Positions 1-6,550 of a stretch of DNA of 8,848 bases are shown in pieces. Made by a program: the position numbers and the translations under genes. The stretch comes from Gemmatimonadota bacterium. Lineage in GTDB: Bacteria > Latescibacterota > UBA2968 > UBA8231. Numbering within the stretch: the stretch's first letter is position 1; each line of letters starts with the position of its first letter. The stretch spans positions 1-8,848 of the forward strand of contig JAPOYQ010000132.1 of assembly GCA_026706505.1 (NCBI GenBank). Direction: 5' to 3'. The notes under the pieces were generated by a model. That model was given only the letters and a program-made list of their open reading frames with translations. It did no database searches and was not told where the DNA came from.

Positions 1-97
1 GCTCTTTGAGGTCGCGCGGATGGAACGTTTGCAAGTCCAGCGTGCCATCGATGGGCACTTCCACTGCTTCAGGCTCTTCCCATTCCTCTTCGGTCAT
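1..97 (-). CDS. Smr-domain protein, N-terminal part (runs off the window)
   Basis: The gene starts with ATG at 97-95 on the minus strand and leaves the window after 32 codons. The visible product has an acidic tail (about residues 1-13) followed by PIDGTLDLQTFHPRDLKE. This matches the start of a small stand-alone Smr-domain family, whose usual form is 'PIDG-LDLHTF-P-EVK'. Smr domains bind and in some cases nick nucleic acids; they also occur at the end of MutS2. A good ribosome binding site (GGGAGAA, plus-strand 106-112) lies 8 bases upstream, inside the end of the preceding gene, whose stop is only 4 bases away. Translation is therefore probably coupled to it, in one operon. Oddity: the LDLH motif reads LDLQ, with Gln23 in place of His. 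The family call rests on a short stretch, but that stretch is distinctive. Confidence 0.72.
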   Translation of the reverse strand, partial: MTEEEWEEPEAVEVPIDGTLDLQTFHPRDLKE

Positions 98-101
98 CGT
101 C

Positions 102-1238
102 TTAATTCTCCCGAGCGCGTAGTTCCGTAGAACTTATATCCATTCTAAAAGGCACTGACACGAAAAGGTCCGCGTACTCTTCAGGTACATCTATATCCTC
201 TAAAGTGCGGTACACATCTCCATCCACCCGACCGGCCACCCAAAAACGACAGTCCCCAGCGGCAAACTCCTCTAGGGCCGCAACCACGCCCGGCTCCCCT
301 TCCTCGTAGTACTGACCCTGCAAGAGCCGCACGGCCGTATCGTACCCCAGCGCGAAATGGCAACCGCCAAAGAGCCGGGCCTTCTGCAAAAAGGTCGGCG
401 ACCGCGTCATCACCACGGGCAAGCAACCGCGCATCTGCGCCAAGCGCCGCTCGACCTCACTCCTTTGCAGGGGCGGCTTATCGACATTTTCAATGGACAG
501 CTCCAGACTCGGTTGTCGGCCGCTTAGCCGTCCCGCCGCGGCCACAAGCCGCTCGTGCCCCTCGTGCAGTGGGTTGAAGGACCCGGACAAAAACAGACGC
601 TGCCCGCGCTCGACCTCGGGCGCGACCACCCCATCGGGACGCATTTCGACGACGTCCAACTCGCCCGCAAACAGCAAGCCCAGCGGATCATCCAACCCCA
701 ATTCGCGCCGCGCAAGATGTGCGTAATCAGGCAGCGATGCACCGGCGACCGGGCCGCCGCAGCCCTCCACTATGGCCTCCAAAGCCAAGCGACTCAAAAC
801 CTCCTCTTGCTCCAAGCGGTCGGCTGCACCCTTATCAAAACGCAGAGTGTACAAGCAATAGGCACGCTCCAAGCGCAGCGCGATACAGCCCCGATCCGCG
901 CCGCGCCGCAACCTGCTCGTCGCCAAGGCCGCACTACAGCCCACGCCGATGCAGCCCTGCCCCGGCTCGGCAAAGGAAGCGGCCCGCATAAAGGCCCGGC
1001 CCGCCATATCCCGCGCCGTTTGTTCGTTGGCTCCATGCGGCCCCGCAAAAGCCAAATACGCCGCTAGCGCTCGCTCGCTATAGGGCACTTGGGCTTCGAC
1101 GATCGCGCGCGAGGCCCCAGGGTGATTCAAGAGCCAACTAATAAGTTCGCTGCCCCCGCCAGTGGTCGCCAAAGCCAGCCGGGTACCGCTGTTCAATACG
1201 GCTTCGACTTGCGCCCAGATGTCGTCGGAGACGCGCAA
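102..1238 (-). CDS. CinA/PncC-like domain fused to a NadD-like nucleotidyltransferase
   Basis: Predicted 378-residue soluble protein with two domains. Residues about 8-165 resemble the CinA C-terminal (PncC, NMN amidase) domain: TTGGGS (25-30), PGAS (40-43), VPYS (51-54) and GIGVGCSAALATSRLRRG (about 97-113). Residues about 213-378 are a nucleotidyltransferase of the NadD/CoaD superfamily, with GSFNPLHEGH (219-228, the ATP-binding HxGH) and ISSTELR (368-374). In the family, PncC turns NMN into nicotinate mononucleotide and NadD adenylylates that product, so the fusion suggests consecutive NAD-salvage steps. The substrate is inferred. By alignment to PncC, Ser43 and Tyr53 keep the catalytic Ser and Tyr, but the catalytic Lys is Leu58. 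The frame opens with TTG at 1238, 6 bases after the transporter stop. No ATG lies in frame upstream and the ribosome site is weak, so a slightly later start is possible. It is probably co-transcribed with its neighbours on both sides. Confidence 0.82.
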   Translation of the reverse strand: MRVSDDIWAQVEAVLNSGTRLALATTGGGSELISWLLNHPGASRAIVEAQVPYSERALAAYLAFAGPHGANEQTARDMAGRAFMRAASFAEPGQGCIGVGCSAALATSRLRRGADRGCIALRLERAYCLYTLRFDKGAADRLEQEEVLSRLALEAIVEGCGGPVAGASLPDYAHLARRELGLDDPLGLLFAGELDVVEMRPDGVVAPEVERGQRLFLSGSFNPLHEGHERLVAAAGRLSGRQPSLELSIENVDKPPLQRSEVERRLAQMRGCLPVVMTRSPTFLQKARLFGGCHFALGYDTAVRLLQGQYYEEGEPGVVAALEEFAAGDCRFWVAGRVDGDVYRTLEDIDVPEEYADLFVSVPFRMDISSTELRAREN

Positions 1239-1244
1239 GCCGCT

Positions 1245-2660
1245 TCATCCCGTGAAGAAGTCAAAAGCACCGCGCAGGCCCCAGCCCGTGAGGAAGACGC
1301 CGCTGATCAAGTTGATCACCCGCAAAGGCCACCCCATGCGCAGCGGTGCTGGCAAGAAGCGATGGTCGGTCCACACCATTAGCAAGCACCACAGCCCGCA
1401 GGTGAGAACCCCGCCGAAGATCGCCGCTGGCGTCACAATCGACACCGGGTTGCCGCCCATCCACATAATGGCAACGCCGCCAATACCGCAGTATCCCACC
1501 ACCCACGGCCGCAACCGACCCACGGGCACCTCGCGCACCCGCTGGACGATGGGCCGCAAGCACTCGTGGGTAGTGCGCGTATAGAGCTCGTACGCAGCCA
1601 TAATGGTGCCAAAAAACGCAGTGAACACGCCCAACTGGTACAAATAGACCAAGGCTGGATGCAGAAGCGTGAGGAAATCGGCCTGCACCGACAGTAGCTG
1701 CATCCCCTCTGGCACGATGTGTTGAGGGCGGAGCACGGCCGCGCCGAGCACCACAAAGGCCATGGTAAAAATCACCACGCAGACAAAGGACACCCCGGAG
1801 TCCACCAGTGGACCCCGCAACCAACCCCTACCCCGGGCGATGTTTTCATCGTCGGGCGCGATGGCCACGCCTTCCTCGCCAGCCTCCACTTTGCGGCCCA
1901 ACAGGCCCCAAGCCTTCTCCCGCAACATGCCGATGTAGCCGAAATAGTCCTGCGTGCCGCCGCCGATCGCACCCAGATAGGTGCCCAACTCCACCCAAGC
2001 CGAGCGCGCCGCCACCGCCGGATACTTGCTAATCAGCCAGGGATCATACGCCGGCATGCTCGGCACGATGGAACCTATCAACACCGCCAACCAGTCGGGC
2101 TTCGCGGCCGCGGCAGCCGTCAGGATCGAAAGCAGCAGGACACCTACTACCACCGTCTGAAATTTCTCCAGCGCGCCGTAACTTTGTACCATAGTAATGG
2201 CAATGGCCAAGGCGACAAAGGCCGTGCCCCACACGCGGGGATCGCCCCATATCGCCAATCCCTCACAGCCCAAGATCCACACCGTCAGCCCGCCGAGCAT
2301 CTTGGGCAAACCCGACAGCCACAGCGGGAAGCAAAGCACAGTCAGCACCGCCATAACCCACACCACCCAGCCCTGCGGTCCGGGCAAAAACTTCCAGCGT
2401 TCGAGCGGGTGTTCTCCCGTCAGCGTCATGTAGCGCGCCGCTGTATAGACTTGGACGAACTTCATCAAACCGCCGCCGATAAAGCACCACAGCAGGGCAT
2501 AGCCGAATACTGCTCCGCCTCGCGAAGCAAAGACCGTCTCGCCGCTGCCAATCGTCACCGAAGCGATGATCGCACCCGGGCCAAAAATCCGCAGCATGGC
2601 CCCCAGACCGCGCGCCTGCATGTCCTCGCTGAGCGCGGGATAACGCCGCTCCTCACTCAT
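1245..2660 (-). CDS. Nramp-like integral membrane transporter
   Basis: Predicted 471-residue membrane protein with about eleven hydrophobic segments, typical of the Nramp (SLC11) family in length. The N-terminal pattern GPGAII (27-32) followed by GSGET (38-42) and a glycine/aromatic helix matches the first transmembrane helix of Nramp proteins. YGALEKFQ (161-168) resembles the conserved YxxLEK segment of helix 5. Canonical Nramps bind Mn2+ or Fe2+ through DPGN in helix 1 and MPH in helix 6. Here the matching places read GSGE and, near residues 231-240, AIGGGTQDYF, so the usual metal ligands are missing and the cargo cannot be assumed. A charged loop (about 250-282) separates the two halves. 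The ATG at 2660 has a strong ribosome site (AAGAGGAG, 8 bases upstream) and a near-consensus promoter. It is the first gene of a minus-strand operon with the CinA-NadD fusion and Smr genes. Confidence 0.8.
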   Translation of the reverse strand: MSEERRYPALSEDMQARGLGAMLRIFGPGAIIASVTIGSGETVFASRGGAVFGYALLWCFIGGGLMKFVQVYTAARYMTLTGEHPLERWKFLPGPQGWVVWVMAVLTVLCFPLWLSGLPKMLGGLTVWILGCEGLAIWGDPRVWGTAFVALAIAITMVQSYGALEKFQTVVVGVLLLSILTAAAAAKPDWLAVLIGSIVPSMPAYDPWLISKYPAVAARSAWVELGTYLGAIGGGTQDYFGYIGMLREKAWGLLGRKVEAGEEGVAIAPDDENIARGRGWLRGPLVDSGVSFVCVVIFTMAFVVLGAAVLRPQHIVPEGMQLLSVQADFLTLLHPALVYLYQLGVFTAFFGTIMAAYELYTRTTHECLRPIVQRVREVPVGRLRPWVVGYCGIGGVAIMWMGGNPVSIVTPAAIFGGVLTCGLWCLLMVWTDHRFLPAPLRMGWPLRVINLISGVFLTGWGLRGAFDFFTG

Positions 2661-2667
2661 AGGAACA

Positions 2668-2677
2668 ACTCCTCTTT
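2668..2677 (-). promoter_or_regulatory. Strong ribosome binding site of the Nramp-like gene
   Basis: On the minus strand this reads AAGAGGAGTT. The AGAGGAG core ends about 8 bases before the ATG at 2660, which fixes that start codon. Confidence 0.7.
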
Positions 2678-2693
2678 TACCGGTGGATCGCCC

Positions 2694-2722
2694 ATAATAT
2701 CGCGCCAGCTACTGCTTGTCAA
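2694..2722 (-). promoter_or_regulatory. Sigma-70-type promoter of the minus-strand operon
   Basis: Reading the minus strand, TTGACA (2722-2717) is a perfect -35 box. After a 17-base spacer comes TATTAT (2699-2694), a 5/6 match to the -10 consensus. Transcription would start near 2687, giving a leader of about 27 bases that carries the ribosome site. This is the best promoter match in the window. Confidence 0.7.
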
Positions 2723-2746
2723 ACATTGGGAGCACAACCATATTTT
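2716..2746 (+). promoter_or_regulatory. Candidate promoter of the galU-like gene
   Basis: TTGTCA (2716-2721) is a 5/6 match to a -35 box. Candidate -10 boxes are CATATT (2739-2744, 17-base spacer) and TATTTT (2741-2746, 19-base spacer). The leader would be only about 10-12 bases, with GAGAG (2751-2755) as ribosome site. The -35 shares bases 2717-2721 with the -35 of the opposing promoter. Confidence 0.4.
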
Positions 2747-2762
2747 TTGCGAGAGCCATCCA

Positions 2763-3620
2763 ATGAACATCGCCAAAGCCATCGTGCCGGTCGCCGGCCT
2801 CGGCACCCGACTCCTGCCCACGACTAAATCCCTGTCCAAGGAAATGCTGCCCGTGGGACGCCTGCCGGTCGTCCACCACGTCGTCGAAGAGCTAGCAACC
2901 GCTGGCATCCGCCAAATCCTATTCGTCACCGGACGCAACAAAAGCGCGATCGAGAATCACTTCGACGACAGCGGCGCGGCAGCTTGCCACTTTGGCTACC
3001 GCGAGCGCGGCATCGAGTTTTTCTTCGCGCACCAACCCCCGCCCCCTGGCACCGGTACTGCAGTCGCCGCTGGGGAAGCCTTTGCTGCCGACGAACCTTT
3101 CATCGTGGCCTTTGGCGACAGCATCGTGCGCACGCGCAGCGGTCAGCCCTTATTGCAGCGAATGATCAACTCGCACCTGCACCACTGCGCCGCCTGCACC
3201 ATCGGCGCGTACGAAGTGCCCGAAGACCGGATGCACCACTACGGCATCTTGATACCCGAAGAAGCCACAGCCGAAGATTCCAAGCTGACCGCCATCCTCG
3301 AAAAACCAACGCCCGCGCAAACCTTCAGCCGCCTAGCCGTTAGTGCGCGCTACGTGTTTTCTCCGGCCATTTTCGACCACATCCGAGCCACCACACCCTC
3401 GCCAAGCGGCGAGGTATACCTCACCGATGCCATTGCCGCCCTAATCGCCGCCGGTGACCCGGTGCGCGCGGTGCGCTTGAGCGCAGACGAGCAGCGCTAC
3501 GACATTGGCAATCACCTATCCTATTTCACGAGCTTTATCGACTACGCGCTCGACGACCCGGAATGGGGAACGCAAATCCGCGCTTATTTGCAGGAAAAAC
3601 TAGCGGACGACTCACCTTGA
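2763..3620 (+). CDS. galU: UTP-glucose-1-phosphate uridylyltransferase (GalU-like)
   Basis: Predicted 285-residue cytoplasmic nucleotidyltransferase, close to the usual GalU length. It would make UDP-glucose from UTP and glucose-1-phosphate for envelope polysaccharides and galactose metabolism. Visible motifs are the nucleotide-binding loop GLGTRLLP (12-19) with KEMLPV (25-30), the Asp of FGDS (Asp119, in the usual metal-binding position), EKP (180-182, sugar-phosphate Lys181), GEVYLTDAI (the GalU LTDAI signature) and the DIGN segment (247-250). In typical GalU this last segment continues as GNKLGY; here it is GNHLSY, so Lys is replaced by His251. The ATG at 2763 is chosen because homology begins exactly there (MNIAKAIVPVAG) and GAGAG lies 7 bases upstream. 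The same frame stays open far upstream, but that part is antisense to the transporter. A related glucose-1-phosphate nucleotidyltransferase with another base preference cannot be excluded. Confidence 0.82.
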   Translation: MNIAKAIVPVAGLGTRLLPTTKSLSKEMLPVGRLPVVHHVVEELATAGIRQILFVTGRNKSAIENHFDDSGAAACHFGYRERGIEFFFAHQPPPPGTGTAVAAGEAFAADEPFIVAFGDSIVRTRSGQPLLQRMINSHLHHCAACTIGAYEVPEDRMHHYGILIPEEATAEDSKLTAILEKPTPAQTFSRLAVSARYVFSPAIFDHIRATTPSPSGEVYLTDAIAALIAAGDPVRAVRLSADEQRYDIGNHLSYFTSFIDYALDDPEWGTQIRAYLQEKLADDSP

Positions 3621-3642
3621 CAGTCTCTTGCAAATCTATAAT
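3617..3642 (+). promoter_or_regulatory. Possible promoter of the siroheme reductase gene, short spacer
   Basis: A perfect TTGACA (3617-3622), overlapping the galU stop codon, and a perfect TATAAT (3637-3642) lie in the AT-rich gap before the reductase. They are only 14 bases apart, shorter than the usual 16-18. The -10 box is likely real. The -35 may be used poorly, replaced by an activator, or coincidental. Confidence 0.42.
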
Positions 3643-3690
3643 GTTAATAAAGTTTAATTGGACGCTAACCACACAGAGGCGGTTTTAGGC

Positions 3691-5934
3691 ATGAGCACAG
3701 CAAGCAGTTGGAAAGAAAAACTAGCCGGGCAAATGTCCGCTGAGCTAGCCGACGAAATCGAGACCTTCGAGACCCAGATCCACCTGCGCAAGCAGGGCAA
3801 GATGGAGGAGAAGCTCTTCGCCGAAACTCGGTTGCGTCGAGGGGTGTACGGCCAGCGCTACGACAACGGCCAGCGCTACGACGGCACCCAGACGCAACAG
3901 CTACTCTTCCCCGAGCATCAGACCAAGGGGCCAGACACGGTCTGGCACGCCCCGGGCATGATGCGGATCAAAATCCCATTCGGCGGGCTGACGGCCGAAC
4001 AGATGGAAGTGCTAGCCGACGTGGCCGAAGAGTACTCCGAGGAAATCCTGCACGTCACCACGCGCCAAGACTTCCAAATCCACTTCGTCCACCTCGAAGA
4101 CACGCCCGATCTGATGCGCCGCCTAGCCTCGGTGGGCATCACCACCCGCGAGGCCTGTGGCAACTCAGTGCGCAACGTCACTGCTTGCCCCCTCTCCGGC
4201 GTCTGCCGCACGGAAACCTTTGACGTAACGCCCTATGCCCAAGCCCTTATGCGCTTCCTGCTCGGGCATCCCGACTGCCAAGACTTCGGGCGCAAATTCA
4301 AGATCGCCTTCTCCGGCTGCCAGCACGAAGCCTGCGGCCTGACCAACATGCACGACCTCGGCGGCATCGCCGTGGTCAAGACTATCGACGGCGAGGAAAA
4401 GCGCGGCTTTAAGCTCTACGTCGGCGGCGGTTTGGGAGCGGTGCCACACCAAGCCCAGCTCTTCGACGAGTTCGTGCCCGCCGAGGAATTGCTGCCCATT
4501 GCCCAGGCCATCGCCCGCGTCTTTGCCCGCCTCGGCGAAAAGAAAAACCGCAATCGCGCCCGCATTAAGTTCTTGGTCGCCAAGCTCGGCATTGAGGAAT
4601 TCCGCCGCTTGGTGTTGGAGGAACGCGCCATCCTGCCCGAAGATCCGCGCTGGACCGCGTTTTTCGACGATCTGCACGCCACCGACGAGCAGCCGCTCAA
4701 ACCGGGCCAAGCTCTCAATGGAGCAACCGCGAGTGAAGGCTTCGCCGAATGGCACCGCACTAACGTCTATCGGCAACGCCAAGAAGGCTATGCAGTCGCC
4801 ACCGTGGTTCTGCCGTTGGGCGATATCACCTCTAGTCAGCTACGCGCATTGGCCGCCATCAGCCGGCGCTACGTCCGCGAAACCGTTCGCACCACCGTCG
4901 AGCAGAACCTCGTCCTGCGCTGGGTCAGCGAAACCGATCTGCCCCACCTCTACGACGAACTCGTGTCCCTCGGCCTTGCCGAGTCTGGTGCCGGGACCAT
5001 TGCCGACGTGACGGCCTGCCCTGGCACCGACACCTGCAAGCTCGGCATCGCCTCTTCGCGTGGCCTAGCCGCTGAGTTGCGCAATCGTCTCAGTGAGGAA
5101 AACGGTCAGCTCAACGAGGCCATCGAGGCCCTGCGGATCAAGATCAGCGGCTGCTTCAACTCTTGCGGCCAACACCACGCCGCCGACATCGGCTTCTACG
5201 GCAACAGCCGCAAGATCAACGGCATCACCGTGCCGCACTTTCAGGTCGTCTTGGGCGGCCAATGGCGGGAAAACGCCGGCTCCTTCGGCTTGGCCACGGG
5301 TGCCGTACCCTCCAAGAACATCCCCGAAGTCGTCACCCGCTTGGCCCAGCACTTTGTCGCCGAGCGCGCCGATGAAGAGACCTTCAAGGACTTCATCACT
5401 CGCATCGGCAAGCGCGAAGTCAAGGCCATGCTCGAAGACCTGACCCAAGTGCCGTCCCACGAGGAAAACAGTTGGTACTACCAAGACTGGGGCGACACCC
5501 GCGAGTTTACCATGGATGACCTCGGCAAGGGCGAGTGCGCTGGCGAAGTCGTTTCCATCACGACCATGGAAATCGCCGCGGCCGAGCGCGAGGTCTTTGA
5601 AGCGCAAGTCGCCTTTGACGAGGGCCAGCTAGAAACCGCTTGGCAAGGCGCGTTGAACGCGATGCTGCGTTCGGCTCGCGCCCTAGTCAAAGAGCAATTC
5701 TACGACGTACCGGAAACGCCCGAGGTAGTGGTGGCCGAATTCCGCGCGCGCTTCTACGACAGCGAGTTGTTCTTCCCGAAATTTGCCAACTACCTCTTCG
5801 CCGCGCATCAGAACCCGCCGAGCGAATTGACCAAGGTGCAAGTCCACCGCTTTATCGAGGAAGCGCAACTCTTCATCGAAGGTGCGTACACCTGCTACGA
5901 CAAAATCGCCGTACCCGCCGGCACTACCGCTTGA
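3691..5934 (+). CDS. Siroheme nitrite/sulfite reductase with helical C-terminal extension
   Basis: Predicted 747-residue cytoplasmic enzyme for six-electron reduction of sulfite to sulfide or nitrite to ammonia. It has the duplicated ferredoxin-like plus siroheme-domain layout of the NirA/CysI family. Substrate-pocket residues match CysI: Arg125 (TTRQ), Arg161 (VRNV), Lys202 and Lys204 (RKFK). The second half carries the siroheme-[4Fe-4S] site, Cys443-x5-Cys449 and Cys488-x3-Cys492. The first half also has a quartet, Cys166-x5-Cys172 and Cys210-x4-Cys215. Residues about 626-747 form an extra alpha-helical domain resembling HEPN domains, beyond usual reductase length. A repeat GQRYDN/GQRYDG sits near residues 54-65. 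ATG at 3691 is preferred, with AGAGG at 3675-3679; a TTG at 3658 would add 11 residues but lacks a ribosome site. The following unknown gene begins 6 bases after the stop, and a ferredoxin comes next. Sequence alone does not separate nitrite from sulfite as substrate. Confidence 0.88.
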   Translation: MSTASSWKEKLAGQMSAELADEIETFETQIHLRKQGKMEEKLFAETRLRRGVYGQRYDNGQRYDGTQTQQLLFPEHQTKGPDTVWHAPGMMRIKIPFGGLTAEQMEVLADVAEEYSEEILHVTTRQDFQIHFVHLEDTPDLMRRLASVGITTREACGNSVRNVTACPLSGVCRTETFDVTPYAQALMRFLLGHPDCQDFGRKFKIAFSGCQHEACGLTNMHDLGGIAVVKTIDGEEKRGFKLYVGGGLGAVPHQAQLFDEFVPAEELLPIAQAIARVFARLGEKKNRNRARIKFLVAKLGIEEFRRLVLEERAILPEDPRWTAFFDDLHATDEQPLKPGQALNGATASEGFAEWHRTNVYRQRQEGYAVATVVLPLGDITSSQLRALAAISRRYVRETVRTTVEQNLVLRWVSETDLPHLYDELVSLGLAESGAGTIADVTACPGTDTCKLGIASSRGLAAELRNRLSEENGQLNEAIEALRIKISGCFNSCGQHHAADIGFYGNSRKINGITVPHFQVVLGGQWRENAGSFGLATGAVPSKNIPEVVTRLAQHFVAERADEETFKDFITRIGKREVKAMLEDLTQVPSHEENSWYYQDWGDTREFTMDDLGKGECAGEVVSITTMEIAAAEREVFEAQVAFDEGQLETAWQGALNAMLRSARALVKEQFYDVPETPEVVVAEFRARFYDSELFFPKFANYLFAAHQNPPSELTKVQVHRFIEEAQLFIEGAYTCYDKIAVPAGTTA

Positions 5935-5940
5935 GTCTCT

Positions 5941-6519
5941 ATGGAATCTCTACAGCGCATCAACGTCAAACTCTATCTCGAAGATCCCGAATCCCTATCG
6001 GCCCAAGAGGCTTTTCGCGTCTTCAATAGCTGGATCCCGACGACCCCAGACGAAGTCCTCATCGACGTGGCCGACTACAGCCATCTAGATGAGGGGCCCC
6101 TGACTCTGCTCGTCGGCCACGAAGCCAACTACAGCCTCGACAACCACAGCGCCGAGATGGGCTTGCTCTACTCGCGCAAACAACCTGCTGACGGCGACCT
6201 GACCGAGCGGCTTGCCAGCGCCTTCAAAGCGGCGCTCACCGCCTGCCGACGCCTCGAAGAAGAGCCCAGCCTAGCGGGCAAAGTCAAGTTCCGCAGCGGC
6301 GACTTGCTCCTCGTAGCCAACGATCGCCTCAATGCAACCAACGACGACGCAGGCGAAAACACCCTGCGGACTGCCCTCGACCCGGTACTCGCCCAACTCT
6401 TTGCCGGTGCCGAGTACGCGGTAGAGCGCGATCCCGCCCCCGAGCTGCGCCTCAACCTGAGAATACGCTGTCAAACCAACGCTAACGCAGCGGCTCTGCT
6501 GGATAATCTCGCCGCTTGA
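5941..6519 (+). CDS. Conserved protein of unknown function linked to the siroheme reductase
   Basis: Predicted 192-residue acidic soluble protein with no signal peptide or membrane segment. It looks like a conserved hypothetical family, recognised from memory by VADYSHL (43-49), LVGHEANYSLD (57-67), the stretch LLYSRKQPADGD (75-86), ACRRLEEEP (101-109) and VANDRL (125-130). I know no established function. His60 and Glu61 in the GHEANYSLD block are candidates for a conserved site, but no catalytic motif of a known enzyme family is visible and there is no cysteine cluster. The ATG lies 6 bases after the reductase stop with no clear ribosome site of its own, so translation is probably coupled to the reductase. 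The context (siroheme reductase before, ferredoxin after) suggests a role in assembling, regulating or supplying electrons to the reductase; this is inference. Confidence 0.75.
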   Translation: MESLQRINVKLYLEDPESLSAQEAFRVFNSWIPTTPDEVLIDVADYSHLDEGPLTLLVGHEANYSLDNHSAEMGLLYSRKQPADGDLTERLASAFKAALTACRRLEEEPSLAGKVKFRSGDLLLVANDRLNATNDDAGENTLRTALDPVLAQLFAGAEYAVERDPAPELRLNLRIRCQTNANAAALLDNLAA

Positions 6520-6543
6520 CAGGGACGAAGTGGCCCGTATTTT
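6516..6543 (+). promoter_or_regulatory. Candidate promoter of the ferredoxin gene
   Basis: A perfect TTGACA (6516-6521), overlapping the stop codon of the preceding gene, is followed after 16 bases by TATTTT (6538-6543, 4/6 match). Transcription would start near 6550, giving a leader of about 52 bases. The ferredoxin could thus be made independently of the reductase as well as by read-through. Confidence 0.42.
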
Positions 6544-6550
6544 TGCGATA

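Noticed and set aside
493..1067. Plus-strand open frames across the CinA-NadD gene.
   Set aside because: They give low-complexity Arg/Pro/Ala-rich translations opposite a gene with clear motifs.
1245..1248. ATGA overlap at the transporter stop, suggesting a start for the next gene.
   Set aside because: The ATG at 1248 is in a different frame from the CinA-NadD protein and soon meets a stop; the TTG at 1238 is in frame.
1719..2762. A plus-strand frame open for 348 codons upstream of and in phase with the galU-like gene.
   Set aside because: It lies antisense to the transporter gene, its translation is Arg/His/Gln-rich without family features, and GalU homology starts exactly at 2763 after a ribosome site. 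It is a shadow of a GC-rich coding region.
4165..4782. A 205-codon minus-strand open frame within the siroheme reductase gene.
   Set aside because: It is the antisense of a clearly real gene in the register that is often open in GC-rich DNA, with no ribosome site or recognisable domain.
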